Source: Pseudonocardia sp. N23
Lineage (GTDB): Bacteria; Actinomycetota; Actinomycetes; Mycobacteriales; Pseudonocardiaceae
Direction of reading: 5' to 3'
Assembly (NCBI RefSeq): GCF_002583555.1
Contig: NZ_BEGX01000077.1
Location: 178,217-242,216, forward strand
Length of the DNA stretch: 64,000 nucleotides
The notes under the pieces: model-generated
The model's input: the letters and a program-made list of their open reading frames with translations, nothing else
Databases searched by the model: none
Told to the model about the DNA's origin: nothing
Translations under genes and position numbers: made by a program
Shown: one piece after another, positions 50,162 through 58,862 of the stretch
Layout: the number at the start of each line of letters is the position of its first letter
How positions within the stretch are numbered: the stretch's first letter is position 1

Positions 50162-50659
50162 GTGCGTTCCCCGCATCCCTTCGCGTCCCGTCCCGCGACG
50201 ACCGACCGTGCCGGGGCGCCCGTCCGGCCGGACACCGGCCGTGGCGTGGCGGTCACGTTCCACGGTGACGACGACGTGGTGGTGTCGGTCCGGGGGCCGC
50301 TCGACGACGCGACCGTGCGGCGCGCGACGCGACTGCTCGCCGTGGTCGACACCGAGGGGGTGCGCCACGTGATCCTCGACGCCGCGACCTCGCCCGAGGC
50401 GCCGGCCGCGCTGCGTGGGGTGCTGGACCCGTTGCGGGCGCGGCTGCAGGCCCGGGGCGGCTGGCTGCTCGTGGAGGGCGCTGCGGCGGTGCCGCACGAG
50501 CCGAGCCTGCTGGAGGTCTTCGCGGCCTACTCGCAGGCGGTGCGCGGCGCCGGCGGACCCTCGGCCCCCGCGGTCCCGGCCCCTCGCGAGCGGGCGCGAG
50601 GTGAGCGGACCGGACCCGGCCTGCTGCCGCGGGAATCGGTCCCGGCGCTCACCGGCTGA
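50162..50659 (+). CDS. Divergent STAS-like protein
   Basis: 165 aa. After a ~30-residue Pro/Arg leader the pattern '[53 protein letters not shown]' and 'GGWLLVEG' resembles a STAS fold, but the usual Ser/Thr loop reads 'DAATSPEAP'. The C-terminal ~35 residues are disordered. GTG 50162 has GGAGG 5 nt upstream. It may be a second antagonist in the same partner-switching set. The 244 bp before it hold no gene. Confidence 0.65.
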   Translation: MRSPHPFASRPATTDRAGAPVRPDTGRGVAVTFHGDDDVVVSVRGPLDDATVRRATRLLAVVDTEGVRHVILDAATSPEAPAALRGVLDPLRARLQARGGWLLVEGAAAVPHEPSLLEVFAAYSQAVRGAGGPSAPAVPAPRERARGERTGPGLLPRESVPALTG

Positions 50660-50694
50660 CCGTCGCGGCCGCCGCAGGGGCACGGCCGCGACGG
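50660..50694. terminator. Bidirectional hairpin between STAS-like gene and ppgK
   Basis: CCGTCGCGGCCG and CGGCCGCGACGG form a perfect 12-bp stem with an 11-nt loop, starting one base after the plus-strand stop and 10 nt from the ppgK stop. Convergent position supports termination of both. Confidence 0.7.
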
Positions 50695-50704
50695 CGGGTC
50701 CGGG

Positions 50705-51466
50705 CTACTTGTCCGACGCCAGCAACGCGGCCCCGACGATCCCGGCCTCGTTGAGCAGCTCCGCGGGCACCATCTTCGCGTGGACGTCCACCTTGGACAT
50801 CCACTTCGACGACTTCTTGCTGACGCCACCGCCGACGACGATCAGGTCCGGCCACAGCAGCGACTCCACGACGCCGTAGTAGCGGGTGAGCCGCTCGGCC
50901 CAGTCGTCCCACTCGAGGTCCTCGCGCTCGCGGGCGGAGTCGGCGGCACGCTTCTCGGCGTCGTAGCCGTCGATCTCGAGGTGGCCGAGCTCGGTGTTGG
51001 GCCACAGCTTCCCGTCGATGACCAGCGCCGACCCGATGCCGGTGCCCAGGGTGCTGACCAGGACGACGCCGGAGTTGCCCTTGGCCGCCCCGAAGCGGAC
51101 CTCGGCCACCCCGGCGGCGTCGGCGTCGTTGACGACGAGCGCCTTGCGGCCGGTGGCCTTGTTCATCAGCTCGTGGGCGTCGGTGCCGACCCAGCTGTGG
51201 TCGATGTTGGCGGCGGTCCGCACGATGCCGTGCTGCACGACCGCGGGCAGGGTGCAGCCGAACTCGCGGTCCCACCCGAAGTGGTCGAGCACCTGGGTGA
51301 CGACCTCGGCGACGGCGTCGGGCGTCGCGGGCTGCGGGGTGGGGATGCGCAGCCGGTCGTCGGCCAGCTCACCCTTGCGCAGGTCGACGGGCGCGCCCTT
51401 GATCCCCGAGCCACCGATGTCGATGCCGAACCCGATGTGCTTGCCGAACTTCTTGTCACCGGACAT
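50705..51466 (-). CDS. ppgK: Polyphosphate glucokinase
   Basis: 253 aa, ROK family. The phosphate loop is '[18 protein letters not shown]', the catalytic Asp is in '[14 protein letters not shown]' and the third motif '[18 protein letters not shown]'; 'ELGHLEIDG' is present. It phosphorylates glucose to glucose-6-phosphate from polyphosphate or ATP, as in actinobacteria. ATG 51466 has GAGAGG 7 nt upstream; GTG 51472 would overlap the pgm stop by 4 nt. It follows pgm on the same strand, giving two consecutive glucose-phosphate steps in one operon. Confidence 0.93.
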   Translation of the reverse strand: MSGDKKFGKHIGFGIDIGGSGIKGAPVDLRKGELADDRLRIPTPQPATPDAVAEVVTQVLDHFGWDREFGCTLPAVVQHGIVRTAANIDHSWVGTDAHELMNKATGRKALVVNDADAAGVAEVRFGAAKGNSGVVLVSTLGTGIGSALVIDGKLWPNTELGHLEIDGYDAEKRAADSAREREDLEWDDWAERLTRYYGVVESLLWPDLIVVGGGVSKKSSKWMSKVDVHAKMVPAELLNEAGIVGAALLASDK

Positions 51467-51468
51467 GG

Positions 51469-53112
51469 TCACGCCTCTCCGAGTGCCGCGGAGACCACGT
51501 CGCGGGCCTCCTCCTGGATGCGCGCCAGGTGCTCCGCGCCGCGGAAGCTCTCCGCGTAGACCTTGTAGACGTCCTCCGTGCCGGACGGGCGGGCGGCGAA
51601 CCAGCCCGACTCCGTGGTCACCTTGAGGCCGCCGAGCGCCTCGCCGTTGCCGGGGGCGGTGGTGAGGCGGGCGGTGATGGGTTCGCCGGCGAGCTCGGTG
51701 GCGGTGACGTCGTCCGCCGCGAGCTTCCCGAGGCGGGCCTTCTGCTCACGGGTGGCGGCGACGTCGGTGCGCGCGTAGGCGGGGTCGCCGAAGCGGTCGG
51801 TGAGCTCGCGGTAGTGCTCGGTCGGCGTCGCGCCGGTGACGGCGGTGATCTCGGAGGCGAGCAGCGCCAGGATGATGCCGTCCTTGTCGGTGGACCAGGG
51901 CGAGCCGTCGAACCGCAGGAACGACGCGCCCGCGCTCTCCTCGCCGCCGAAGCCGACGGATCCGTCGAGCAGACCGGGCACGAACCACTTGAACCCGACC
52001 GGCACCTCCAGCAGCGTGCGGTCGAGGTCGGCGGTGACCCGGTCGATCATCGACGAGCTGACCGCGGTCTTGCCGACGGCCGCGCCGCCCGGCCAGCCGG
52101 GCCGGTGCGCGAACAGGTAGCCGATGGCCACCGACAGGTAGTGGTTCGGGTTCATCAGCCCGCCGTCGGCGGTGACGATGCCGTGCCGGTCGGAGTCGGC
52201 GTCGTTTCCCGTGGCGATCGTGAACTCGGGGTTCTCCGCCATCCGAGAGACCAGCGACGCCATCGCGTACGGCGACGAGCAGTCCATCCGGATCTTCCCG
52301 TCCCAGTCCAGCGTCATGAACGCGAAACGCGGGTCGACGTCCGGGTTGACGACGGTCAGGTCGAGACGGTGCCGGTCGGCGATCGCGGCCCAGTAGTCGA
52401 CGGCCGCACCGCCGAGGGGGTCGGCGCCGATGCGGACCCCCGCCTGCCGGACGGCCTCGAGGTCGACGACGGCGGGCAGCGCGTCGACGTAGGTGCCCAG
52501 GAAGTCGAAGGGGCGGGTCGTGGCCCGCGCGAGCGGGACGCGCTGCACACCTGCGAGCCCGGCCTCCAGCAACTCGTTGGCGCGGTTCGCGATCCAGCCG
52601 GTGGCGTCGGTGCCGGCGGGACCGCCGTGGGGCGGGTTGTACTTGAAGCCGCCGTCGGCGGGCGGGTTGTGCGACGGGGTGACGACGACCCCGTCGGCGA
52701 GCCCGGACGTGCGGCCCCGGTTGTGGGCCAGGATCGCGAACGACACGGCGGGGGTCGGCGTCCAGCGGTCGTCGGCGTCGACCAGGACGTCGACACCGTT
52801 GGCCGAGAACACCTCGACGGCGGTGGCCCAGGCGGGCTCGGACAGCGCGTGGGTGTCGCGTCCCAGGTAGAGCGGGCCGTCGGTGCCCTGGGCGGTGCGG
52901 TACTCGACGATGGCCTGGCTGGTGGCGGCGATGTGGTCGTCGTTGAAGGTGGTGACGAGCGACGACCCGCGATGGCCCGACGTCCCGAAGGCGACGCGCT
53001 CGGCGACGACCTTCGGGTCGGGATGACGGTCTCGGTATGCGGCGAACAGCTCGTCGAGGTCGACGAGGTCCTCGGGGCGCGCGGGGGTTCCGGCGCGCGG
53101 GTGCGGGGCCAT
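51469..53112 (-). CDS. pgm: Alpha-D-glucose-phosphate-specific phosphoglucomutase
   Basis: 547 aa. The phosphoserine loop is '[20 protein letters not shown]', the metal loop '[12 protein letters not shown]', the sugar loop '[12 protein letters not shown]' and the C-terminal phosphate loop '[16 protein letters not shown]'. '[13 protein letters not shown]' is the N-terminal signature. It interconverts glucose-1-P and glucose-6-P. It is the first gene of a pair with ppgK. Some 60 bp upstream a hairpin marks the end of the exporter operon. Confidence 0.95.
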   Translation of the reverse strand: MAPHPRAGTPARPEDLVDLDELFAAYRDRHPDPKVVAERVAFGTSGHRGSSLVTTFNDDHIAATSQAIVEYRTAQGTDGPLYLGRDTHALSEPAWATAVEVFSANGVDVLVDADDRWTPTPAVSFAILAHNRGRTSGLADGVVVTPSHNPPADGGFKYNPPHGGPAGTDATGWIANRANELLEAGLAGVQRVPLARATTRPFDFLGTYVDALPAVVDLEAVRQAGVRIGADPLGGAAVDYWAAIADRHRLDLTVVNPDVDPRFAFMTLDWDGKIRMDCSSPYAMASLVSRMAENPEFTIATGNDADSDRHGIVTADGGLMNPNHYLSVAIGYLFAHRPGWPGGAAVGKTAVSSSMIDRVTADLDRTLLEVPVGFKWFVPGLLDGSVGFGGEESAGASFLRFDGSPWSTDKDGIILALLASEITAVTGATPTEHYRELTDRFGDPAYARTDVAATREQKARLGKLAADDVTATELAGEPITARLTTAPGNGEALGGLKVTTESGWFAARPSGTEDVYKVYAESFRGAEHLARIQEEARDVVSAALGEA

Positions 53113-53135
53113 GTGGCACAGCCTGCCGCAATAAC

Positions 53136-53163
53136 CCGGGCGCGCAAGGGCTGCGCGGCCCGG
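53136..53163 (-). terminator. Hairpin after the ABC-2 permease gene
   Basis: CCGGGCGCGCA and TGCGCGGCCCGG pair with a single bulge around a 5-nt loop, 10 nt downstream of the minus-strand permease stop and just upstream of the pgm start. It likely separates the exporter operon from pgm. Confidence 0.5.
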
Positions 53164-53172
53164 TCGCGGGTC

Positions 53173-54000
53173 TCAGCCGCGGACGAGCCGCGGGAGCAGC
53201 GACGACGCGATCGTGATCATGGCGACCGCGGCGAGCACCAGCACCCCGAAGTCGAGCCACAGCCGCGCCGGGGTCCCGATGAGCAGCCCGCGCAACGCCT
53301 CCACCTCGTAGCTGAGCGGGTTGACGTGGTTGACCACCTGCAACCACCCCGGCATGAGGTCGACGGGGTAGAGCGCGTTGGAGGCGAAGAACAGCGGCAT
53401 CGTGATCGCCTGCCCGATGCCCATCAGCCGGTCGCGCGACAGCACGAGCCCGGCGATCGTGATCGACAAGCAGCAGAAGAACGCCGAGCCCAGCAGCAGG
53501 GCGGTGACCACGCCGAGCCAGTGCAACGGGTTGGGCGACAACGACACCCCGAGGAGGAGCGCGAGCAGCAGCACGACGACGGCCTGCGCCACGGCTCTGA
53601 CCCCGGCGGCGAAGGCCTTGGCGGCGACGAGCGCGACCCGCGGCGTCGGCGTCACCAGGAGCTTGGAGAGCACCCCGGCGTCGCGTTCCCAGATGATCTG
53701 GATGCCGTAGAAGATCGCGATGAACAGGGCGGACTGGGCGAGGATGCCGGGCGCCAGGTAGTCGAGGTACGGGGTGTTCCCGGTCGGGATCGCGTGGATG
53801 CGGGTGAACACCTGGCCGAAGACGAGCAGCCACAGCGCGGGCTGGACGGCGCGGGTGAGCAGCTCGGAGCGGTCGTGGCGCAGGCGTTGCAGCTCCACCA
53901 GGCACATCGTCGCGATGCGGCGGACCGCGGTCGCGACGACACCGACCGGGCCGGGGTCCTCAGCCGAGGCGGCCGGCGGTACGACGGGCAGCACGGACAT
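53173..54000 (-). CDS. ABC-2 type exporter permease (DrrB-like)
   Basis: 275 aa, six helices. 'RSELLTRAVQPALWLLVFGQVFTR' is the N-terminal DrrB signature, 'GILAQSALFIAIFYGIQIIWERDAGVLSKLLVTPTPR' the loop contacting the ATPase, and 'LFFASNALYPVDLMPGWLQVVNHVNPLSYEVEALRGLL' the ABC-2 C-terminal signature. It pairs with the ATPase whose gene overlaps its start by 41 nt. Exported compound unknown; drug or lipid export is typical. Confidence 0.88.
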   Translation of the reverse strand: MSVLPVVPPAASAEDPGPVGVVATAVRRIATMCLVELQRLRHDRSELLTRAVQPALWLLVFGQVFTRIHAIPTGNTPYLDYLAPGILAQSALFIAIFYGIQIIWERDAGVLSKLLVTPTPRVALVAAKAFAAGVRAVAQAVVVLLLALLLGVSLSPNPLHWLGVVTALLLGSAFFCCLSITIAGLVLSRDRLMGIGQAITMPLFFASNALYPVDLMPGWLQVVNHVNPLSYEVEALRGLLIGTPARLWLDFGVLVLAAVAMITIASSLLPRLVRG

Positions 54001-54769
54001 CGCGCAGTCCTCCGGATCGTTCGTCGAGGGTGTCGCCGGTGTGGTGGCGGAAGACGTCGTCGAGTGTGGCGTCGGGCCCGATTGCGCTGCGCAGGTCGGC
54101 GGGGGTGCCGAGGGCGCGGACGCGGCCGCGGTGCATCAGCGCGATGCGGTCGCACTGCGCGTCGGCCTCGCCCATCGCGTGCGTGGTGACCAGGACGGTC
54201 ATGCCGGTGGCCTCGCGGATCGTGGTGATCCGGTCCCACACGCCGTCGCGGGCGACGGGGTCGAGCCCGACGGTCGGCTCGTCGAGGACGAGCACCCGCG
54301 GCGCGCTGACGAGGGCCTGCGCGAGCTCGAGGCGGCGCACCATGCCGCCGGAGTAGGTCTTGACCTGCCTGTCGGCGACGTCGAGCAGGTCGACGGCGTC
54401 GAGCACCGCGTCGACCTGGGCACGGCGGTCGCGGCGTGGGACGTCGAACAGCCGGGCGAACAGGGCGACGTTCTCCCGGCCGGACAGGGTGCCGTCGGCC
54501 GACAGCTGCTGCGGGACGTAGCCGAGCATGCGGCGGACGGCGCTGCGGCGGCGCGCGACGTCGACACCGAACACCTCGATCGCGCCGGGCGGTGCCGGGA
54601 GCAGCGTGGTGATCATGCGGATCGTGGTGGTCTTGCCCGCGCCGTTCGGGCCGAGCAGCCCGAACACCTCGCCGGGGCGGACCTCGAGGTCGATCCCGTC
54701 GACGGCGACGGTGTCGCCGAACTCCTGGCGCAGGCCGGTGCAACGGATCGCGGGTCCGGGGTCGGTCAT
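53960..54769 (-). CDS. ABC exporter ATP-binding protein (DrrA-like)
   Basis: 269 aa. Walker A 'GPNGAGKTT', 'YVPQQLSADGTLSGRENV', signature 'YSGGMVRRLELAQALV', Walker B 'VLVLDEPTVGLDP' and the H-loop 'VTTHAMGEADAQCDRIALMHRGRV' are complete. The C-terminus ends 'LDDVFRHHTGDTLDERSGG'. It couples ATP hydrolysis to the DrrB-like permease. The ATG overlaps the MarR stop by 4 nt (ATGA), so regulator, ATPase and permease form one operon. Confidence 0.9.
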   Translation of the reverse strand: MTDPGPAIRCTGLRQEFGDTVAVDGIDLEVRPGEVFGLLGPNGAGKTTTIRMITTLLPAPPGAIEVFGVDVARRRSAVRRMLGYVPQQLSADGTLSGRENVALFARLFDVPRRDRRAQVDAVLDAVDLLDVADRQVKTYSGGMVRRLELAQALVSAPRVLVLDEPTVGLDPVARDGVWDRITTIREATGMTVLVTTHAMGEADAQCDRIALMHRGRVRALGTPADLRSAIGPDATLDDVFRHHTGDTLDERSGGLRDVRAARRTAGRLG

Positions 54770-55272
54770 CCGGCCTCCTCCTCGTCGGGGACAGCGGGGA
54801 CAGCGGGGGCAGCGGGGACAGCGGGGTGCGGCTGGTCGGCGAGGAGATCGGTGAGCCGGGCCAGCGCGGGCAGGGCGGCGGCGAGGGCGGCCTGCTCCTC
54901 GGAGGTCAGCTCGCCGATGCCCGCGGTGACGAGCGCGCCGCGCGCGGCACGCCAGCGGGCGAGGCGGGCGCGGGCGGCGGCGGTGAGCTGGAGACGGGCC
55001 GCGCGGCGGTCGCCCGGGTCGGGCGTGCGCTCCAGCAGGCCGGCGCCCACGAGCTGGTTGACCAGGGTGGACACGGTGTTGGCCGCCAGGTGCAGGCCCC
55101 GGGCCGCGGCGGCCACACCGACGCCGGGGTCGGACTCGACGAGCTGCAGCAGCTCCAGCTGGGCGCCGCGCAGCAGGACGGGGTCGGTCGAGGTCTCGCG
55201 CACCCGGCGGCGAACGACGCGGCGCAGGCCCATGACGGCTGCCATCAGCTCGTCGCCACGGGGAGGGGTCAC
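54766..55272 (-). CDS. MarR family transcriptional regulator
   Basis: 168 aa. Winged helix: 'LELLQLVESDPGVGVAAAARGLHLAANTVSTLVNQLVGAGLLERTPDPGDRRAARLQLT'. The C-terminal ~18 residues are Ala/Pro/Val repeats then an acidic tail, produced by a 9-nt repeat. It is the first gene of the exporter operon and probably represses it until a toxic ligand binds. Confidence 0.87.
   Translation of the reverse strand: MTPPRGDELMAAVMGLRRVVRRRVRETSTDPVLLRGAQLELLQLVESDPGVGVAAAARGLHLAANTVSTLVNQLVGAGLLERTPDPGDRRAARLQLTAAARARLARWRAARGALVTAGIGELTSEEQAALAAALPALARLTDLLADQPHPAVPAAPAVPAVPDEEEAG
54791..54826. repeat. 9-nt tandem repeat in the MarR 3' end
   Basis: ACAGCGGGG is repeated four times (third copy GCAGCGGGG), in frame, encoding Pro-Ala-Val/Ala repeats at the MarR C-terminus. 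Probable slippage tract; effect on function unlikely. Confidence 0.8.
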
Positions 55273-55351
55273 ATCGGCGACTCTACCTCCGTCACAGAGC
55301 TATTACCGATGGCAAGAACCATGCCGGGCTGCTCAGGGCAAGGGCATCCAC

Positions 55352-55440
55352 TCGGGACAGGTGTCGCTGTTCGGGACAGGCGCCGCTGTTCGGGACAGGT
55401 GTCGCTGTTCGGGACAGGGGCCGCCGGTCAGGACAGCGAT
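55352..55440. repeat. 19-nt tandem repeat, about 4.5 copies
   Basis: The unit TCGGGACAGGTGTCGCTGT occurs at 55352, 55371, 55390 and 55409, with small changes (CGCC or GGCC for GTGT), and a partial copy enters the 3' end of the following minus-strand gene. It lies downstream of that gene and upstream of the MarR start. Not translated except at the edge. Confidence 0.85.
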
Positions 55441-55703
55441 GCGTAGTGCATCTGCATGACGACGCCCATGACGATCGCGCCGACGCCGATGACCAGCGGG
55501 ACGAGCCAGCGGGTGACCGCACCGCGGCGGCGCGCGAGCAGCGACAGCACGATCGCCGCCAGGCCGAACGCGTAGCCGGCGAGCGGCATGAAGTACCCGG
55601 CCACGGCGCCGGAGACAGCGATGACGGTGGCCGCGACGACCTGCGTCGATCCCTCGCCCAGTCCGCGCGGCTCGGTCTCGCCGGCTTTCCCGGTCCCACT
55701 CAT
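55428..55703 (-). CDS. Small integral membrane protein
   Basis: 91 aa with three hydrophobic helices: 'VVAATVIAVSGAVAGYFMP', 'LAGYAFGLAAIVLSLLA' and 'WLVPLVIGVGAIVMGVVM', joined by an Arg-rich loop. Charged N-terminus. Start ATG 55703 was chosen. It is divergent from a truncated winged-helix gene, and pairs of this kind (small regulator and membrane protein sharing a promoter) are common. No family recognised. Confidence 0.72.
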   Translation of the reverse strand: MSGTGKAGETEPRGLGEGSTQVVAATVIAVSGAVAGYFMPLAGYAFGLAAIVLSLLARRRGAVTRWLVPLVIGVGAIVMGVVMQMHYASLS

Positions 55704-55790
55704 CGCGATTCGCCCCTGCTCGTCGTCGGTCGTGTGTCCGCCACGGTACCGATGGCGTTCCGGGTGGCGGGGGTCGCCCGAAAAGATGTC

Positions 55791-55809
55791 ACTTGCGAAA
55801 GTGGAAAGT
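55791..55809. promoter_or_regulatory. GAAAGT direct repeat with ACTT/AAGT dyad
   Basis: ACTT-GCGA-AAGT (55791-55802) followed by GTGGAAAGT gives two GAAAGT copies 7 nt apart (55797 and 55804), unusually AT-rich for this gap. It lies between the divergent small membrane protein and the winged-helix fragment and could be their operator. Confidence 0.4.
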
Positions 55810-55826
55810 ATCCACACGGTGGAGGC

Positions 55827-55970
55827 ATGAGCGACTACGTGAGCGTCCGCAAGAGCGGCCGGGGCCGCGGCTCGACCACGACGTTCGCGCTGACCCCGCA
55901 GGGCCGCACGGCCTACACCGCACACCGCGACGCGCTGCGTGCCCTGCTCGACGGCCCGCACGTGGTCTGA
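55827..55970 (+). pseudogene. Winged-helix regulator C-terminal fragment
   Basis: 47 codons with a good RBS (GGAGG, 1-5 nt window). 'YVSVRKSGRGRGSTTTFALTPQGRTAYTAHRDALRALL' is the beta-wing and last helix of ~100-residue HTH_27/MarR_2-type regulators. The first ~50 residues with the recognition helix are missing, and the upstream frame does not supply them. It is either a remnant after an internal deletion or a micro-protein that dimerises with related regulators. Confidence 0.55.
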
Positions 55971-55981
55971 GTCACGCGTGG

Positions 55982-56791
55982 TCACGAGGGGGATCGGGCC
56001 AGGACCTCGCCGTGCAGGAGGGCGAACCAGCCATCGGGGTCGGCCGCCCATGCGCGCCAGCCGGCGGCCATCTCGTCCAGGTCGCCCCGGTCGGCGATCC
56101 CGCGGTCGAGGGCCTGTTCGGCGACCCGCGACGACGTGATCCGCTCCGCCCAGGCGCCGCCCCACCACGATCGTTCCTGCGGCGTCGAGTAGCACCAGAC
56201 CGACGCCGACGCCGTGACCTCGGCGAACCCGGCGCGCCGGGCCCACGCGTGCAGTCGCCGGCCCGCGTCGGGCTCGGCGCCGTTGGAGTGGGCGACGGCC
56301 CGGTAGGTCGCCAGCCAGGCGTCGAGCCGCTCGTCGGCGGGGAACCACGTCATCGCCGCATAGTCGGCGTCCCGGGCAGCGACGACACCGCCGTCGGTCA
56401 GCACCGAGCCCATCGCGCGCAGGGCCGCGACCGGGTCGGTGAGGTGCTGGAGGACCTGGTGGGCGTGCACGACGTCGTAGCGGCCCGCTGCCGGGTCGAG
56501 TGCATACACGTCGGCGACCTCGAAGCGCAGCGTCGCGATCCCGGCTCCGGTCGCGCGGGCCTCGGCCAGCGGGTCCTCGACCGGTTCGATGCCGACGACG
56601 GGTCCCGGCGCGACCGTCCGCGCCAGGTCGGCCGTGATCGTGCCCGGCCCGCAGCCGACGTCGAGCACCGACAGCCCTGGGCTCAGGTGGGGGAGCAGGT
56701 AGCCGGCGGAGTTGGCGGCGGTCCGGTTGCGGTGCGAGCGCAGGACGCTGTCGGCGTGGCCGTGGGTGTAGACGTCGGGCGTCTCAGGCAC
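55982..56791 (-). CDS. Class I SAM-dependent methyltransferase
   Basis: 269 aa. Motif I 'VLDVGCGPGTITADLA', motif II 'GIEPVEDPLAEAR', and 'YDVVHAHQVLQHLTDPVAALRAMGSVL' (motif III) are clear; the C-terminal half contains several Trp. It starts inside the last codons of aroE (8-nt overlap), so it is translationally coupled to it. The acceptor is unknown; the coupling does not itself imply a shikimate substrate. It ends 12 bp from the convergent fragment. Confidence 0.88.
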   Translation of the reverse strand: MPETPDVYTHGHADSVLRSHRNRTAANSAGYLLPHLSPGLSVLDVGCGPGTITADLARTVAPGPVVGIEPVEDPLAEARATGAGIATLRFEVADVYALDPAAGRYDVVHAHQVLQHLTDPVAALRAMGSVLTDGGVVAARDADYAAMTWFPADERLDAWLATYRAVAHSNGAEPDAGRRLHAWARRAGFAEVTASASVWCYSTPQERSWWGGAWAERITSSRVAEQALDRGIADRGDLDEMAAGWRAWAADPDGWFALLHGEVLARSPS

Positions 56792-57629
56792 GGGCGCTCA
56801 CCGCCTCGTCCAGCGCCGCGCGCATCGGTTCGACCGGCCCCGGCAGGCCCGTCATCAGCGTCACCTGTTCGACGGCCTGGTGCAGCAGCATCGACAGCCC
56901 GCTCACCACCCGGCAGCCGGCGTCGGCGGCCGACGCGGCGAACGGCGTCGGCCAGCCCGCGTACACGGCGTCGAGCACCGCCGTCGACGGCGACCACGCG
57001 GTGCCGACGAGGACGTCCGCGGCGCCGTGCGGCAGCGTCGAGATCACGACGCCCGCACCGGCCAGCGCACGCGTCGCCGTCCCGGGATCGGCGAGGTCGT
57101 CGCGGACGTCGGGGGTGACGCCGAGCCGCTCGGCCGCCTCCCGCAGCGCCGCGGCCCGGCCGGTGTCGCGGACCAGCACCCGCGGCGCCGGGTCGCCCAG
57201 CTCGCGCAACGCCGCCAGCGCCGCCCGGGCCGTCCCGCCCGCGCCCAGCACGACCGAGTTCCGTGCCGTGGTGACCCCGGCCTCCCGCAGCGCCGCGACG
57301 AGCCCGGCGACGTCGGTGTTGTCGGCGAACCGCCCGTCCGCGCCGAACACCAGCGTGTTCGCCGCGCCCGTGGCGGTGGCCAGCGGCGACACCCGGTCGG
57401 CGACGTCGATCGCGACCCGCTTGAGCGGCATCGTCAACGACAGACCGGCCCACGACCCGTCGAGACCGTCGACGAAGCCGGGCAGCCCCGCCTCGTCGCA
57501 CTCGTGCAGGCCGTAGGTCCAGCCGTCGAGCCCCAGCGCGTCGTAGGCGGCGCGGTGCAGGACGGGGGACAGCGAGTGCGCGACGGGGGAGCCGAGCACA
57601 GCGGCGCGGCGAGTCGGTTGCGCAGGCAT
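56784..57629 (-). CDS. aroE: Shikimate dehydrogenase
   Basis: 281 aa. N-terminal substrate domain 'VLGSPVAHSLSPVLHRAAYDALGL' and 'SLTMPLKRVAIDVAD' with the catalytic Lys; 'GAANTLVF' and 'ADNTDVAGLVAAL' with the catalytic Asp; the Rossmann 'VLGAGGTARAALAAL'; and the C-terminal 'GLSMLLHQAVEQVTLMTG'. It reduces 3-dehydroshikimate with NADPH. ATG 57629 fits the family. Together with aroQ at 15.5 kb the window holds two separated shikimate genes. A methyltransferase gene follows with an 8-nt overlap. Confidence 0.93.
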   Translation of the reverse strand: MPAQPTRRAAVLGSPVAHSLSPVLHRAAYDALGLDGWTYGLHECDEAGLPGFVDGLDGSWAGLSLTMPLKRVAIDVADRVSPLATATGAANTLVFGADGRFADNTDVAGLVAALREAGVTTARNSVVLGAGGTARAALAALRELGDPAPRVLVRDTGRAAALREAAERLGVTPDVRDDLADPGTATRALAGAGVVISTLPHGAADVLVGTAWSPSTAVLDAVYAGWPTPFAASAADAGCRVVSGLSMLLHQAVEQVTLMTGLPGPVEPMRAALDEAVSARA

Positions 57630-57664
57630 CCCGGCAGTATGCGCACCGCCGCCGACGCGCGTGA

Positions 57665-57994
57665 TCAGTACCCCTGCGGGGGACCCCAGCTGCGGAACCG
57701 TTCCAGCGTGACCTTGCCGTCCGCGTCGCTGTCGCCGGCCGCCTCGCGGGCCTTGAACCGCTTCACCCCGTACTCGACGCCCGCGAGCGTCATCGCCGAC
57801 TCCGAGCAGCCCATGCCGTACTTGGCGCGGACCCGCTCGTCGGCCAGCGTCATGCACTCGCGGGTGCGCGTGACGAAGTCGTCGAGGGTGTACTCGGCAC
57901 CGGCCTCGAAGTAGTCCTTGACGATCAGCGACGGCGAGTAGAACGACTGCGTCGACCCGTCCGGCCAGCGGACGTCGAACACAACATCGGGCAC
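57665..57994 (-). CDS. MSMEG_0570-like nitrogen starvation response family protein
   Basis: 109 aa. The pattern 'VRWPDGSTQSFYSPSLIVKDYFEAG', 'VTRTRECMTLADERVRAKYGMGCSESA' recalls the TIGR04042 family (MSMEG_0570), small proteins linked to nitrogen starvation in mycobacteria, often in clusters with other such genes, which are not present here. Function unknown. GTG 57994 has GAGGAG upstream. It precedes aroE by 35 bp on the same strand. Confidence 0.75.
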   Translation of the reverse strand: MPDVVFDVRWPDGSTQSFYSPSLIVKDYFEAGAEYTLDDFVTRTRECMTLADERVRAKYGMGCSESAMTLAGVEYGVKRFKAREAAGDSDADGKVTLERFRSWGPPQGY

Positions 57995-58115
57995 GGCTCT
58001 CCTCGAGGTGCGCGTGGTGAGGGGGATCCGATCGGCGACGTCGGCGATCACCCACAGGTTAATGCCCCGGGGCCCCGGCGGTGCTGCCCACCGCCCGTCA
58101 CGGGAGACTGCCCCC

Positions 58116-58862
58116 GTGAGATCGGGATCGACGGTGCTCGTGCTCGGCGGACGCAGTGAGATCGGGGTGGCCGTCGCCGAGCGGCTCTCGGCCGCCGGTG
58201 CGGGAACGGTGGTGCTGGCCGCGCGCCGCAGCGACGACCTCGACGACGAGGAGCGCCGCGTCCGTGCGGGCGGCGCCGAGGTGGAGCGGGTCGAGTTCGA
58301 CGCCGACGACCTCGCCTCCCACCGGCCCCTGCTCGACGAGCTCGTCGCCCGGCACGGCCGGCTCGACACCGTGGTGGTGGCCTTCGGCATCCTCGGGCAG
58401 CAGGCCCGCGCCGAGGCCGACGCCGCGCACGCCGTCGAGATCGTGCACACCGACTACGTCGCCCACGTCCACGTGCTGACCCACCTCGCGCAGGTGCTGC
58501 GGGAACAGGGCAACGGCACGCTCGTCGTGTACTCCTCGGTCGCGGGGTGGCGGGTACGGCGGGCCAACTACGTCTACGGCTCGGCGAAGGCGGGTCTCGA
58601 CGGCTTCGCGAGCGGGATGGCCGACGCGCTGCACGGCAGCGGGGTACGGATGCTGTTGGTGCGGCCCGGGTTCGTGGTCGGCCGGATGACCGCGGGCATG
58701 ACGCCCGCTCCGCTGTCGAGCACGCCCGAGCAGGTGGCCGACGCGACGGTCGCCGCGCTGGCGAAGGAGCGCCGCGAGCTGTGGGTCCCAGCCGTCCTGC
58801 GGCCGGTGTTCTTCGCGATGCGGCTGCTGCCTCGCGCCGTGTGGCGGCGCATCCCGCGCTGA
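58116..58862 (+). CDS. DprE2-like decaprenylphosphoryl-2-keto-ribose reductase (SDR)
   Basis: 248 aa. 'VLVLGGRSEIGVAVAERL' (NADH motif with the SEIG variant), 'VVAFGILGQQARAE', 'VYSSVAGWRVRRANYVYGSAKAGLDGFASGMADAL' and 'VLVRPGFVVGRMTAGM' match DprE2, which reduces the keto intermediate to decaprenylphosphoryl-arabinose for arabinogalactan. YxxxK is in 'YGSAK'. The partner DprE1 is not in the window. GTG 58116 has GGGAG upstream. If not DprE2 it is a close SDR. Confidence 0.75.
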   Translation: MRSGSTVLVLGGRSEIGVAVAERLSAAGAGTVVLAARRSDDLDDEERRVRAGGAEVERVEFDADDLASHRPLLDELVARHGRLDTVVVAFGILGQQARAEADAAHAVEIVHTDYVAHVHVLTHLAQVLREQGNGTLVVYSSVAGWRVRRANYVYGSAKAGLDGFASGMADALHGSGVRMLLVRPGFVVGRMTAGMTPAPLSSTPEQVADATVAALAKERRELWVPAVLRPVFFAMRLLPRAVWRRIPR

